A stretch of 64,000 bases of DNA from Sporolactobacillus sp. CQH2019 (GTDB taxonomy: Bacteria > Bacillota > Bacilli > Bacillales > Sporolactobacillaceae). Under the pieces are notes generated by a model. The model did no database searches. It was given only the letters and a program-made list of their open reading frames with translations, and was not told the origin of the DNA. Positions 27,017-35,930 of this stretch are shown piece after piece. The translations under genes were made by a program, and so were the position numbers. Where the stretch lies: the NCBI RefSeq assembly GCF_028765345.1, contig NZ_JARAJZ010000005.1:1-64000 (forward strand), written 5' to 3'. Positions within the stretch are counted from its first letter, which is position 1; the number at the start of each line of letters is the position of its first letter.

Positions 27017-28774
27017 GTGCGTATTTTTTACGATTTGTGGTGGTTTTTCAAACAGGAAAAATTCAGATATCTGTTCGGTATTGCTTTTCTGATGCTTTCC
27101 AGTTTTCTTTCGCTGATCCCGCCTTACGTCGTCGGCATACTGGTGGACGCAATCAAGGGGAGGACGCTGACACCGTTTCTGCTGGCAGAATGGATTTTGT
27201 TTCTTGTCCTGATCGGTATTATTTATTATTGTACAGGATATTTATGGCGTCAGCTTATTTTCGGATCATCCGTCATTCTTGCAAAACAGCTTCGAGATAC
27301 ACTCTATACGCATTTTACGCGGCTGTCGCCTAATTTCTACCAGAAAACGCGGGTCGGAGACATGATGGCGCATGCGACAAATGATATAAATGCTGTACAG
27401 AATGCTGCGGGCGAAGGCATTCTGACGCTGGTCGATTCGATAACAATGGGCGCTATGGTGATTGTCAGCATGGCGGCGCTGATCAGCTGGAAATTAACGC
27501 TGATCGCTCTTCTCCCGATGCCGGTCATGGCAATTCTGACGATGCACTACGGCTCGCTCCTTCATAAACGATTCGGCAAGGCCCAGGCAGCTTTCTCCGA
27601 TCTGAATGACAAGGTTCAGGAAAATATAGCCGGCGTTCGCGTAATCAAGGCGTTTGGCGAAGAGAATGCCCAGATCGATCGATTCAGCAGAGCCTCTCAG
27701 GACGTCGTTAATAAAAATATCGCTGTTGCGAAAATTGATTCCCTGTTCGATCCGACGATTACGCTGATCGTCGGAGTCTGCTATTTTCTCGCGCTTGCTT
27801 TCGGTTCCATTTATGTCGTGAACGGTTCACTGACGATTGGACGCCTGACCAGCTTCACGCTTTATCTCGGTCAGCTTGTCTGGCCGATGCTCGCTTTCGG
27901 ATTCCTTTTCAACACGGTTGAGCGCGGCAGAGCTTCGTACGACCGGATCCGGCGGCTCCTCTCCGTGAAACCCGAGATTGTCGACAGTAAAGCCGCTCTG
28001 GACGTCATCCCGAGCGGCGACATTGATTATCGCATCGGCTCATTTTGCTATCCGGGCAGTGAAACAGCGGTTTTATCGAATATTTCCCTTACGCTGAAAA
28101 AAGGACAGACGCTGGGCATCGTCGGGAAGACAGGAGCTGGGAAGACAACCTTGCTCAGGCTGCTGCTCAGAGAGTTCGATGTGCGGGACGGGGAGATAGA
28201 GATAGGCGGAACGCCGATTAAACGGTTCACTTTGGGGGCTCTGAGAAGCGCCATCGGTTATGTTCCTCAGGATCATATCCTTTTTTCGGCGACTATTGCG
28301 GAAAATATTGCGTTTGCCCGCGCCGGTGCATCGCGGGAAGAGATTGAAAGAGCGGCCAGACTCGCCAATATTCATGAGGAGATACTGGATTTTAAAGACG
28401 GCTACGACACCGTCGTCGGAGAACGGGGCGTCACGCTGTCCGGCGGTCAGAAACAGCGTGTATCTATCGCCCGCGCCCTGCTCGCCGATCCTGAAATCCT
28501 GATCTTCGACGACTCGCTGTCTGCCGTCGATGCGCGCACCGAAGTCGCTATTCTGCAGGCCCTGAAAAGCGAAAGGCGCCATAAAACAACATTGATTTCG
28601 GCTCATCGGCTCAGCGCGGTGGAACATGCCGATTTAATCATCGTTATTGAGGACGGACGGATTGCGGAACAGGGAACGCACCGGGAATTGCTGAAAGGGA
28701 ACGGGTGGTATGCCGAAATGTATGCACACCAGCAGCTGGAATCGCTCGTGATGGAAGGAGGAAACCGTCTGTGA
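27017..28774 (+). CDS. bmrC: ABC exporter half-transporter, BmrC-like
   Basis: 585 residues, the same size as B. subtilis BmrC as I recall it. Six membrane helices (residues 1-310) precede an ATPase domain with Walker A GKTGAGKTT near residue 370, signature LSGGQKQR near 474, Walker B ILIFDDSLSAVDA near 494 and switch His in LISAHRLS. Note that the residue after Walker B Asp is Asp rather than the catalytic Glu, giving a degenerate site, as is typical of one half of heterodimeric exporters. Start GTG at 27017 after AAGGGAGGG. Overlaps bmrD by four bases (GTGA). Confidence 0.9.
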   Translation: MRIFYDLWWFFKQEKFRYLFGIAFLMLSSFLSLIPPYVVGILVDAIKGRTLTPFLLAEWILFLVLIGIIYYCTGYLWRQLIFGSSVILAKQLRDTLYTHFTRLSPNFYQKTRVGDMMAHATNDINAVQNAAGEGILTLVDSITMGAMVIVSMAALISWKLTLIALLPMPVMAILTMHYGSLLHKRFGKAQAAFSDLNDKVQENIAGVRVIKAFGEENAQIDRFSRASQDVVNKNIAVAKIDSLFDPTITLIVGVCYFLALAFGSIYVVNGSLTIGRLTSFTLYLGQLVWPMLAFGFLFNTVERGRASYDRIRRLLSVKPEIVDSKAALDVIPSGDIDYRIGSFCYPGSETAVLSNISLTLKKGQTLGIVGKTGAGKTTLLRLLLREFDVRDGEIEIGGTPIKRFTLGALRSAIGYVPQDHILFSATIAENIAFARAGASREEIERAARLANIHEEILDFKDGYDTVVGERGVTLSGGQKQRVSIARALLADPEILIFDDSLSAVDARTEVAILQALKSERRHKTTLISAHRLSAVEHADLIIVIEDGRIAEQGTHRELLKGNGWYAEMYAHQQLESLVMEGGNRL

Positions 28775-30588
28775 AAGAAAAAATAAAGCAGAATCGTGAA
28801 AAGATCTCAGAAGATCATGTGCTGCTGCGGCTGATGACGTACCTCAAGCATTTCAGGAAAAGTCTCGGTCTTGCCTTTATCATGCTGGTTATCGCGACCG
28901 TAGCCGACGTCCTCGGACCGATTGTCATGAAAATTTTTATAGATAATTATTTAACGCCGCGGAAATTTCCATGGCAGGCACTGACACTGCTGGCGGCACT
29001 TTTTATTGTTTTATATGCTGTATCGGCCATTTTTCATTATTTGCAGGCGCTGTCTTTTCAGAAAATCGCTTTGCATGTTATTCAGAAAATGCGCGTCGAA
29101 GTTTTCAGCAAGGTCCAGCACCTTGGCCTGACTTTCTTTGACCGGACACCCGGCGGCAGCCTCGTTTCCAGAATCACGAATGATACCGAAGCGATAAAAG
29201 ATCTTTACGTGAGCGTACTCTCGACCTTCATCAGCAGCGGAATCACGATGATCGGCATTTTTACGGGCATGTTTTTTCTTGATGGCCGGCTTGCGCTGAT
29301 CTGTCTCGTTCTGATGCCGTTCATTCTTATTCTGATGTGGGCCTACAGAAAACTCAGTTCTAAGGTCTACCGGGTAACCCGTGTCAAACTGAGTCAGCTC
29401 AATGCGAAGCTGAATGAGTCGCTTCAAGGGATGGCGATGATTCAGGCCATGCGTCAGGAGCGGCGCATGCGCGAAGAATTCGGCAAAATCAACAATGAAC
29501 ATAAAAAGGCGTTGATGAAAAGCGTGCGGCTGAACAGCCTAATGCTGCGTTCTGCTGTCTATTCCGTATATTTACTTGGACTGATTATGATTCTTAGCTT
29601 TTTCGGCATACAGTCTCTCGGCGGTGTCGTGCAAATAGGGGTGCTCTATGCCTTTGTCAACTATCTGGATCGCTTTTTTGACCCGATTAACCAGATCATG
29701 CAGCAGCTGACGTTCTATCAGCAGGCCATGGTTTCGGCGGAGCGCGTGTTCGGATTGCTGGACGAAGAGCGGACGGCTCCCGCCCGCCAGGGGACGGAGC
29801 GGCCCGCTGTCGTCAACGGGCGTGTCGAATTCAGAGATGTATCGTTTTCTTATGACAGCAAGACCGACGTACTCAAACATATTTCGTTTGTCGCCGAGCC
29901 AGGAAAGACCGTGGCGCTGGTCGGGCACACGGGAAGCGGCAAGAGTTCGATCATCAACCTGCTGATGCGCTTTTATCCGGTTGAGCGGGGCGCAGTTTAC
30001 ATAGACGGGAAACCGCTGAAGACTTTCTCGGACGAAGAGCTGCGCCGAAAATTGGGACTTGTCCTGCAGGATTCATTCCTGTTTGTCGGTGATGTGGCAG
30101 ACAATATCCGCCTCAGCCGTCGCCAGGTCAGCGATGCAGAAGTGAAAAAAGCGGCGGAATTCGTTCAGGCCGACCCGTTCATTGAGCAGCTGCCCCGCAA
30201 ATATCACGAACCGGTCGGAGAGCGCGGGGCGACTTTTTCAAGCGGGCAGCGCCAGCTTCTGTCATTTGCACGGACCATGGCGCTCAATCCGAAAATTCTG
30301 GTGCTCGATGAGGCCACCGCTAATGTAGATACCGAAACAGAAGAAGCAATTCAGGCAGCTTTGAAAAAGATGAGAGAGGGAAGGACGACGATTGCGATCG
30401 CCCACCGTCTGTCGACTGTTCAGGATGCGGATCAGATCCTTGTGCTTCATCACGGCGAAATTGTTGAACGGGGAACGCATCAGTCGCTTCTGAAAGAAAA
30501 AGGGCTTTATTTCAATATGTATCAGCTTCAGCATGGAAAAGAAAAGCCGAACGAATCGATTGTCGTCCGCTCATCGTCCGATCGTTAA
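28771..30588 (+). CDS. bmrD: ABC exporter half-transporter, BmrD-like
   Basis: 605 residues with the same architecture: membrane domain to about residue 330, Walker A GHTGSGKSS near 388, and Walker B ILVLDEATANVDTE near 510 with the catalytic Glu present. The signature reads FSSGQRQL instead of LSGGQ. Together with BmrC this gives one canonical and one degenerate ATP site, as in BmrCD and TM287/288. Start GTG at 28771 follows AAGGAGG, translationally coupled to bmrC. Multidrug export is inferred from the family. Confidence 0.9.
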   Translation: MKEKIKQNREKISEDHVLLRLMTYLKHFRKSLGLAFIMLVIATVADVLGPIVMKIFIDNYLTPRKFPWQALTLLAALFIVLYAVSAIFHYLQALSFQKIALHVIQKMRVEVFSKVQHLGLTFFDRTPGGSLVSRITNDTEAIKDLYVSVLSTFISSGITMIGIFTGMFFLDGRLALICLVLMPFILILMWAYRKLSSKVYRVTRVKLSQLNAKLNESLQGMAMIQAMRQERRMREEFGKINNEHKKALMKSVRLNSLMLRSAVYSVYLLGLIMILSFFGIQSLGGVVQIGVLYAFVNYLDRFFDPINQIMQQLTFYQQAMVSAERVFGLLDEERTAPARQGTERPAVVNGRVEFRDVSFSYDSKTDVLKHISFVAEPGKTVALVGHTGSGKSSIINLLMRFYPVERGAVYIDGKPLKTFSDEELRRKLGLVLQDSFLFVGDVADNIRLSRRQVSDAEVKKAAEFVQADPFIEQLPRKYHEPVGERGATFSSGQRQLLSFARTMALNPKILVLDEATANVDTETEEAIQAALKKMREGRTTIAIAHRLSTVQDADQILVLHHGEIVERGTHQSLLKEKGLYFNMYQLQHGKEKPNESIVVRSSSDR

Positions 30589-30735
30589 CTTTGCCGGAGA
30601 AGAGCAGGGAAAACGGCTTCTCAATGTATAAACGGCCGGAACGGCTGGCTCTTCCGTATCCATGAGAATATGACATATAATAAGGATAGTGATAGAAAAC
30701 CTGCGAAGAAATTGAGCAAGAGGTGGTTTTTTATA

Positions 30736-31047
30736 ATGGCAAAACAAATCGTATCGATCAAAGTCCCGATCAAGTCGGTCAGTGCCCTGACATTAAAACG
30801 TGCCTTGCGCCTATATGAGACAATTAAAAAAAGCCGCAGTACTGCGTATTTCTCTGCTAATGAAAAAACTTTTTGTATAAATGATTTGCCGGAGACGATA
30901 AAATTTCTTTCCTCTCTTCAAGGGAAGGAGATACTGCTTATTATAGAAGGCGAAGACGCGGATGCACTGTACCGGAGAATTCTGGATTCAATCAAACTCC
31001 TGAGAGAAAATGCACGCGAGAATCCCGGCCTATATCGTCAGGAATGA
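30736..31047 (+). CDS. HPr-like protein lacking the phosphorylation sites
   Basis: 103 residues. The spacing and hydrophobic pattern resemble HPr (IVSIKVPIKS..., then NEKTFCIND...FLSSLQGKEILLIIEGEDADAL), but the GIHARPA motif with phospho-His15 is absent and the Ser46 region is replaced by a CINDLPETI stretch. If the assignment is right it cannot carry phosphate in the PTS and might be a regulator, as with Crh-type paralogues. ATG at 30736, AGGTGG site 9 bases upstream. It lies downstream of the ABC exporter, with a terminator after it. The family call is tentative. Confidence 0.55.
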   Translation: MAKQIVSIKVPIKSVSALTLKRALRLYETIKKSRSTAYFSANEKTFCINDLPETIKFLSSLQGKEILLIIEGEDADALYRRILDSIKLLRENARENPGLYRQE

Positions 31048-31186
31048 CCACTGGATAAAAGACGCGGCCGGAGGCAGTTTCCGGTCTATTAGTAAAGGAA
31101 CGATCGAAAAGCGGAGACGGAAGGGTCCCGCTTTTTTGGTTTTTATGGATGAAATGTATGCGCTTAATAAAGTTGTTTCAAAAATT

Positions 31187-31238
31187 CACGTCATAAAGTA
31201 TACCTTACCTAAGGTAACTCATGGCGTGTTTTTTATTA
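31187..31238 (+). terminator. Probable terminator after the HPr-like gene
   Basis: An imperfect long hairpin whose core is TTACCT-A-AGGTAA, with outer ACG..CAT / ATG.CGT pairing, ends in TTTTTT. Confidence 0.6.
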
Positions 31239-31481
31239 CCATTTATCAGAGGTGGGAGATGGCTAAAAGTAAGGATTCATGGTGATTTTTTCATTTGAAA
31301 AAATGCTGGAATAACTGTTATATAAAAAAGTTGTTTCCTGAAAAAGTGTTGTTGCGCAGTAGGGCCGTCCTGCTGACATTAATAGGAATGAAGTGAAAGG
31401 CTGTAGAAATATGGAACAAATGAATTTTTTGCCATGATTCAGCCGAATTAGGAGGTGAGTCCGGCGCCTTTGGGGCACAAC

Positions 31482-31586
31482 GACCGATAAACGAGGTGCG
31501 CTGACCGATAAAGTTGCTGTGCCGACCGATAAATGAAGTTCGCTGACCGATGAAATTGCCGTGCTGACCGATAAACCTCTCTTTTA
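31482..31586. repeat. 21-base-period repeat array 2A (GACCGATAAA units)
   Basis: GACCGATAA or one-base variants start at 31482, 31503, 31524, 31545 and 31566, each exactly 21 bases apart; spacers are variable. The unit is the reverse complement of the TTTATCGGTC core of arrays 1 and 3. Reading frames on the minus strand translate it as seven-residue repeats (FIGQRTS/FIGRHSN), a consequence of 21 being divisible by three. Confidence 0.8.
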
Positions 31587-31590
31587 ACGT

Positions 31591-31777
31591 TTCGGTGCGT
31601 CTTTTCAGCATTTCGGATCGGCTTTCTTCCGATTCGGAGCGAGTTCTGATCGATTGGGCGCGACTTCGAAAATTCGGCGCGAGTTTCTGGCATTTCGGAG
31701 CGACATTTTAGTGATTCGGTGCGGCTTTCTCTCATTTCGGTGCGACTCAAACTCGATTCGGTGCGACTGATAGTTTT
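31591..31777. repeat. 21-base-period repeat array 2B (TTCGGTGCGAC units)
   Basis: A different core, about ATTCGGWGCGAC, starts at 31591, 31612, 31633, 31654, 31673, 31694, 31715, 31736 and 31757: 21 bases apart except one 19-base step. It directly abuts array 2A. No gene is recognised across it on either strand; the region 31048-32267 otherwise holds no gene I can support. Confidence 0.8.
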
Positions 31778-32267
31778 TTTCAGTTCCGACTCTACCTTTT
31801 TTGATTGGGTGCAGTTCTCTAAATCCGATCGGACTGTGCACGGAATTCGTCAACTGCACAACAGTCTGCTTTCTTAATTATAGAGTAGTAAAAGACTTTT
31901 TTGTCACGAAATCTGTGGGCGAACAAAAGAATTGCTGCCTGAGTAAACAACTATTTTCTCTAATCGATTTGTATTTCAGTGTGAGAATGCTATTTTGCGC
32001 TGTCCTGAGTAAACAGCTTTATTTGTATTTATCATGCAAAAAATAGTCCCGTGTTTTTTGCAGACGGCCGAATGCTCTTCTTATTGAAGGCATGTTCCCC
32101 TTTTAATAAGCATACATTCGAAGTGAAAAGACTGTCGTCTGCAGAAAGAATAAGCGATTTTTCCATCGTGCAAAACGGCGTTCTTTCTGATCGATGCCAT
32201 CGGCGGCCGGATCATCGGACAATACGGCTTTTTCCGATAAGCATGATCCGCGGCAAAGGAGGAAGTC
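31778..32267. other. AT-rich intergenic region after the repeat array
   Basis: About 490 bases without a recognisable gene. A further TTGGGTGCAG near 31805 looks like an out-of-register relic of the array. The short plus-strand frame 31801-32046 has no ribosome site. Confidence 0.4.
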
Positions 32268-32666
32268 ATGAGCGATCGGAAACTTGCTGAAAAAATCATA
32301 GGAACCATGGGTACCGTTCTTGCAGCTCTTCAGGCATTTTTCGGGCTTTTCCTGCTGATTGCCCTCAGGTTCCCGGCGACGCAAGCGGGTGTTGTAAGAA
32401 GCGCCGGCATGGCGAATGTTTTCGGAGCGTCGGACAGCCTGAACGCATTCAGCGTGCAGGCTGTAATTGCGGGTACCGTCTCATTCGCCGTCGCCGCAGC
32501 CGCGCTTTTTATTTTGAATGATAAAAAAGGGACACTGACGGGCATGATGCTGATCCTTGCAGGGGCAGAAAATAGTGTGGTCCTTTTTGCCGCGGGTCTT
32601 CCGGCCGGACTGGTTCTGATGGCTGCAGGAATGATTGCCTTGCTCAGAAGGACGGGTACTGAATAG
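32268..32666 (+). CDS. Small four-helix membrane protein, DUF4064-like
   Basis: 132 residues with an N-terminal charged segment and four hydrophobic helices, the last ending LMAAGMIALLRRTGTE. Layout and the final GMIALLRR resemble DUF4064 proteins such as the broken paralogue at 34478. AAAGGAGG lies 7 bases before the ATG. Function unknown. Confidence 0.7.
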   Translation: MSDRKLAEKIIGTMGTVLAALQAFFGLFLLIALRFPATQAGVVRSAGMANVFGASDSLNAFSVQAVIAGTVSFAVAAAALFILNDKKGTLTGMMLILAGAENSVVLFAAGLPAGLVLMAAGMIALLRRTGTE

Positions 32667-32746
32667 GGCGCGAACTGCATCGGCATTAAAATGCCGGGCT
32701 GCTGGAAACCGGGAAAAACAAGATTGTCATTCAATAGTTAGAGAGC

Positions 32747-32955
32747 CTGCCCGACCACGTGCACATGATGATGAGTTTTCCACCTAACAGGACGCCGTCA
32801 TCCGTGGTTAAATCATTTTAAAGGGGCACTGGTTCAGGCAATATCCTGAAACCAGGCAGAAACCTTGGGGCCATCTCCGGTCACCCGGTTATTTCATGAG
32901 CCCCCCGGGCGATGTGTCGAAGGAGAGGGAGCCGGATATATTGAAAATCAGTTAA
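32747..32955 (+). pseudogene. IS200/IS605 TnpA transposase fragment
   Basis: Translation in two frames gives LPDHVHMMMSFPPN...SSVVKSF, then, after a one-base shift near 32818, LKGHWFRQYPET...PWGHLRSPGYFMS. These match the middle and C-terminal part of IS200-type TnpA: the HxH metal motif (HVH here), the SKVVxYLKG helix and the WxxxxWSxGYF segment. The catalytic tyrosine helix is missing or unrecognisable and the N-terminal part is absent. It is a dead remnant, with no transposon ends that I can identify. Confidence 0.75.
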
Positions 32956-33116
32956 CTGAATACAACAACGGATGCCCGAGACGTTGATTCATTCCGGCAC
33001 TCAAGTACCGGGTTTTCTCAACTCAACCGGCGTCCTGTATAAAAAGATCACGCACCCGTTTGCAGGAGATCAGCTGCAGACGGATGCGCTTTTTGCCTGT
33101 CCAAAAACCGGACGGC

Positions 33117-34265
33117 CTATTTTCTGGATCTGAGCTGTACCGTTTCGGTCAGATTTTTGTCATCTGAAGCCGGTTTGACCGGAAGCACAAGTTTCTGTTT
33201 CGGTTTGCTCTGATCGGCGTCTGAAATCGTTCGCGGGAAAACTTTTGCCAGGCTAATGCCTTGTTTTTCCAACAGGCCGAGAATAGCCAGATTGTACTTT
33301 TCTTTCACTTTCATCCACTCTTCATATTCGGTGGTTGGAATAAAAAATTGCACGATTAAATTCTTGCTGGATGAAGTGATCCGGTCGAGATAGACCATCA
33401 GTCCGTCCTTAAGGATCTGCGGATCGTCGGAAAGAAGGCGGCGGACAGCCTGAATACAGATCGTCAGCTGTTCATTCGTCGTCTCAAGATCAAGCTGAAC
33501 GTTCAGCGAAATCCGTCGTTTTTCCATTTTCGACAGATTGGTGATCGGCTGATTGGCAAGGGTGGAATTCGGTACGGTAACAAGCGCCTGCTCCGGCGTG
33601 CGGATCCTTGTCGATCGGAAGTTAATATCTTCAACGACCCCCTCAATGGTTCCGGTCTGGATCAGATCGCCTATCGTAAACGGCGCGTCGGTGATAATCA
33701 CAAAACCGCCGAACAGATTGCTTAAAGTGTCCTTTGCCGCCATCGCAATGGCAAGCCCGCCGATTCCAAGTCCGGTGATCAGCCCGGTCACATGATAATT
33801 CCACTGTTCCAGAATCAACGCGGCTGTCAGCACGACAACGATGAACTTGGTCAGCTTGGAAAGAAACGGAATGATGATATTATTAAACTGCAGGTCGAAA
33901 CGGTCGCCCATCCTGTTGAAAAATATCCCGATCGCGTCGGAAAAAAGAAAGAAGCCCCAGCCAATCGAGAAAGTGGCGGCCGATTTGTACAAGAGCGAGA
34001 GGGCTGCTTTCCAATGGGCCGGCATCGGCAAGTAGGAGAGAGATAAATAGATGCCGGTCATGACGAGAATGAATATAATCGGCTTGCGAAACGCTGAGAA
34101 CAGCGCTTCGTCGATCCGGCTTTTGCTCATCTTCGCAATTTTTGCAGTGAACTTCAGAAAGTACTTGGAAAACAGTTTTCCTGCCAGAATAAACATAAGA
34201 AAAATGGCGACGGCGATCGTTCCGTCAATCCATGTAATATTTGTCAGCCAAACAAAATTGTTCAA
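33117..34265 (-). CDS. MscS-family small-conductance mechanosensitive channel
   Basis: 382 residues. Four to five membrane helices lead to the MscS pore helix and beta domain: GLGIGGLAIAMAAKDTLSNLFGG near residue 165, then ITDAPFTIGDLIQTG and VTVPNSTLANQPITN near residue 245. It opens under hypo-osmotic shock to release solutes. The start is a TTG at 34265 with GGAGTGA 7 bases upstream. The ~50 C-terminal residues are basic and disordered. Monocistronic. Confidence 0.88.
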   Translation of the reverse strand: MNNFVWLTNITWIDGTIAVAIFLMFILAGKLFSKYFLKFTAKIAKMSKSRIDEALFSAFRKPIIFILVMTGIYLSLSYLPMPAHWKAALSLLYKSAATFSIGWGFFLFSDAIGIFFNRMGDRFDLQFNNIIIPFLSKLTKFIVVVLTAALILEQWNYHVTGLITGLGIGGLAIAMAAKDTLSNLFGGFVIITDAPFTIGDLIQTGTIEGVVEDINFRSTRIRTPEQALVTVPNSTLANQPITNLSKMEKRRISLNVQLDLETTNEQLTICIQAVRRLLSDDPQILKDGLMVYLDRITSSSKNLIVQFFIPTTEYEEWMKVKEKYNLAILGLLEKQGISLAKVFPRTISDADQSKPKQKLVLPVKPASDDKNLTETVQLRSRK

Positions 34266-34477
34266 GATGATTTCACTCCGCGAAAGAATTTACTAGTTAT
34301 TTATTATCATAACATGTTAGAGTTCGGAGCGCATGTGCAGAATAAAACCTCTTGATTGACAGCAGACAATTGACTTCTGCCTTTATACTTTATATGAGCG
34401 TGAAGCCGCGGCCGAATAGGGCAGGCGGTTTATTTACGGAGATATTTTTGAATTGATGAATCGAGGAGGCTTTTATA

Positions 34478-34860
34478 ATGAAAAGAACCGGCGAATTTGT
34501 TCAATCTATTCTAGCAGCCGCTATTAATCTCCTGGCGCTGTTCTACGGGGCCCGTGCCCTGACGGTGAATCCGTCGTCCTGAAACAGCAGCTCAAAGCCG
34601 CAGGATCCGCTCCGGATTCACAGAATATTAATAACGCAATCCACTTGTTTCATACTGGCGGATCCGTTCTCATCATTCTGTCAATTGTCAGCATCATTCC
34701 GGCAGGGATTGCCCTCATTCTTCTAAAGCGCAGCCATCCGAAACTCGGGGGATGGCTCTTGATCTTGTCCGGTGCGGCGAGCCTGCTCGAAATCGTTCCG
34801 GGCATTCTCTATATCATTGCAGGAATCATGGCTTTGGTCAGGAAGCCGGCGCCTCAATAA
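34478..34860 (+). pseudogene. DUF4064 membrane protein, frameshifted
   Basis: ATG at 34478 has an ideal GAGGAGG site and starts MKRTGEFVQSILAAAINLLALF, the usual DUF4064 N-terminus. The frame stops after 34 codons, but homology continues in another frame from about 34561 (VLIILSIVSIIP, then HPKLGGWLLILSGAASLLE and GIMALVRK) to 34860. Length is one base short of a 127-residue product, so a single deletion near 34545-34570 explains it. Either a recent pseudogene or a sequencing error. Confidence 0.78.
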
Positions 34861-34944
34861 GCTGTCCGTACCCATCGCGGATTTTAAGGGGGGAGGTTTT
34901 GAAAAATGACAGGAAAAAAGAACAGCGGCCGTACCCTTAAAAGC

Positions 34945-34990
34945 AGAAAAACGGTTCTGTCACACAAGGGGGCGACGGAGCCGTTTTTCT
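34945..34990. terminator. Bidirectional terminator
   Basis: AGAAAAACGG..TC pairs with GA.CCGTTTTTCT around a 20-base loop, serving the DUF4064 gene and the convergent VOC gene. Confidence 0.7.
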
Positions 34991-35022
34991 GTATCCTGCA
35001 AATATAAACTGAAATCCTTTTC

Positions 35023-35448
35023 TCACTTGTTGCCTTCCGTGAAGATCTGGAAAGTCACGCCGAACCGATCCGTTACAATGGCGTAAGCCGGGCTGAAAAA
35101 AGTTTTCTGAAGCGGCATTTTGACCGCACCGCCCTCGCTCAGCGCCTCGAAAATCCGGCCTGACCGTTCCTTGTCATCGACCGTGATGCAGATGGTTATC
35201 TGATCGCCGGGCTTGCTGGACTGCCCGGGAAAATTGTCGGAAAACATTAAATCGGAATCGCCGATTTTTACCAGGGCATGAGAAACAAGCTTCTTGGCTG
35301 CTTCCGGAAGAGGAGCATTCGGATTTCCCGGCATTTCTCCGAAAGTCTGTTTGAAGACGACTTTTGCATCCAGTGCTTTTTCATAAAACTGAATCGCTTC
35401 CTCAGTGTTTCCGTTCATCATCAAATAGGGACTTAATCGCAACGGCAT
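35023..35448 (-). CDS. VOC-family protein (PhnB-like glyoxalase fold)
   Basis: 141 residues. It starts MPLRLSPYLMMNGNTEEAIQFYEKALDAKV, the PhnB/YdhR-type pattern, and ends DRFGVTFQIF, where the metal-binding residues of the vicinal oxygen chelate fold normally lie. Reaction unknown; many such proteins are resistance or dioxygenase relatives, and this one cannot be assigned. ATG at 35448 preceded by AGGAGCGG. Confidence 0.82.
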   Translation of the reverse strand: MPLRLSPYLMMNGNTEEAIQFYEKALDAKVVFKQTFGEMPGNPNAPLPEAAKKLVSHALVKIGDSDLMFSDNFPGQSSKPGDQITICITVDDKERSGRIFEALSEGGAVKMPLQKTFFSPAYAIVTDRFGVTFQIFTEGNK

Positions 35449-35454
35449 GATCAA

Positions 35455-35930
35455 TCCGCTCCTTTTTATACTTTTTAAAGGTCATCTGTCTTATTGCATA
35501 GAATGATTATACAAGAAGGAACATACGTTTGCAATCGTGCGGGTGCCGAATTCAACACCTTTACAGAATCTTTAAAACAGACGGATGTCTGAACGGCCGT
35601 TTGCCGATCCGGCAGATAAATGAAACATGCTGTGCGGAAGACTGTGAAAACAGCCCGAGTCAGCATATGGCTGCTTACTCCGTCCGGGCAGTAAAATAAT
35701 TGCAGGGGATGACTCCGGTATACCCTGTGTCATTGCCATTATGAACTTAAATCGGGATTAAGCTGAAAGCGTCCAGATTGTTCACAAACCAATCGGCCGA
35801 ACTGAAGGTCCGTTAAGTATGTTAAAATAAAAGACAGAACAGAAAAAAGCAGCCGGCTCTTATTTAATCCCTTCCAAGCGGCGGAATCTGTCTGCCGCCG
35901 TTTCCCATCGTGCCGGCCGGAGGTGCCGTG
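35455..35930. other. Intergenic region, nothing identified
   Basis: About 475 bases between divergent genes. No gene, RNA or repeat was recognised; both promoters should be here. Confidence 0.4.

Noticed and set aside
31318-31859. Minus-strand frames with FIGQRTS/YRSARQF repeats
   Set aside because: Same artefact of the 21-base period; three overlapping frames all appear repetitive.
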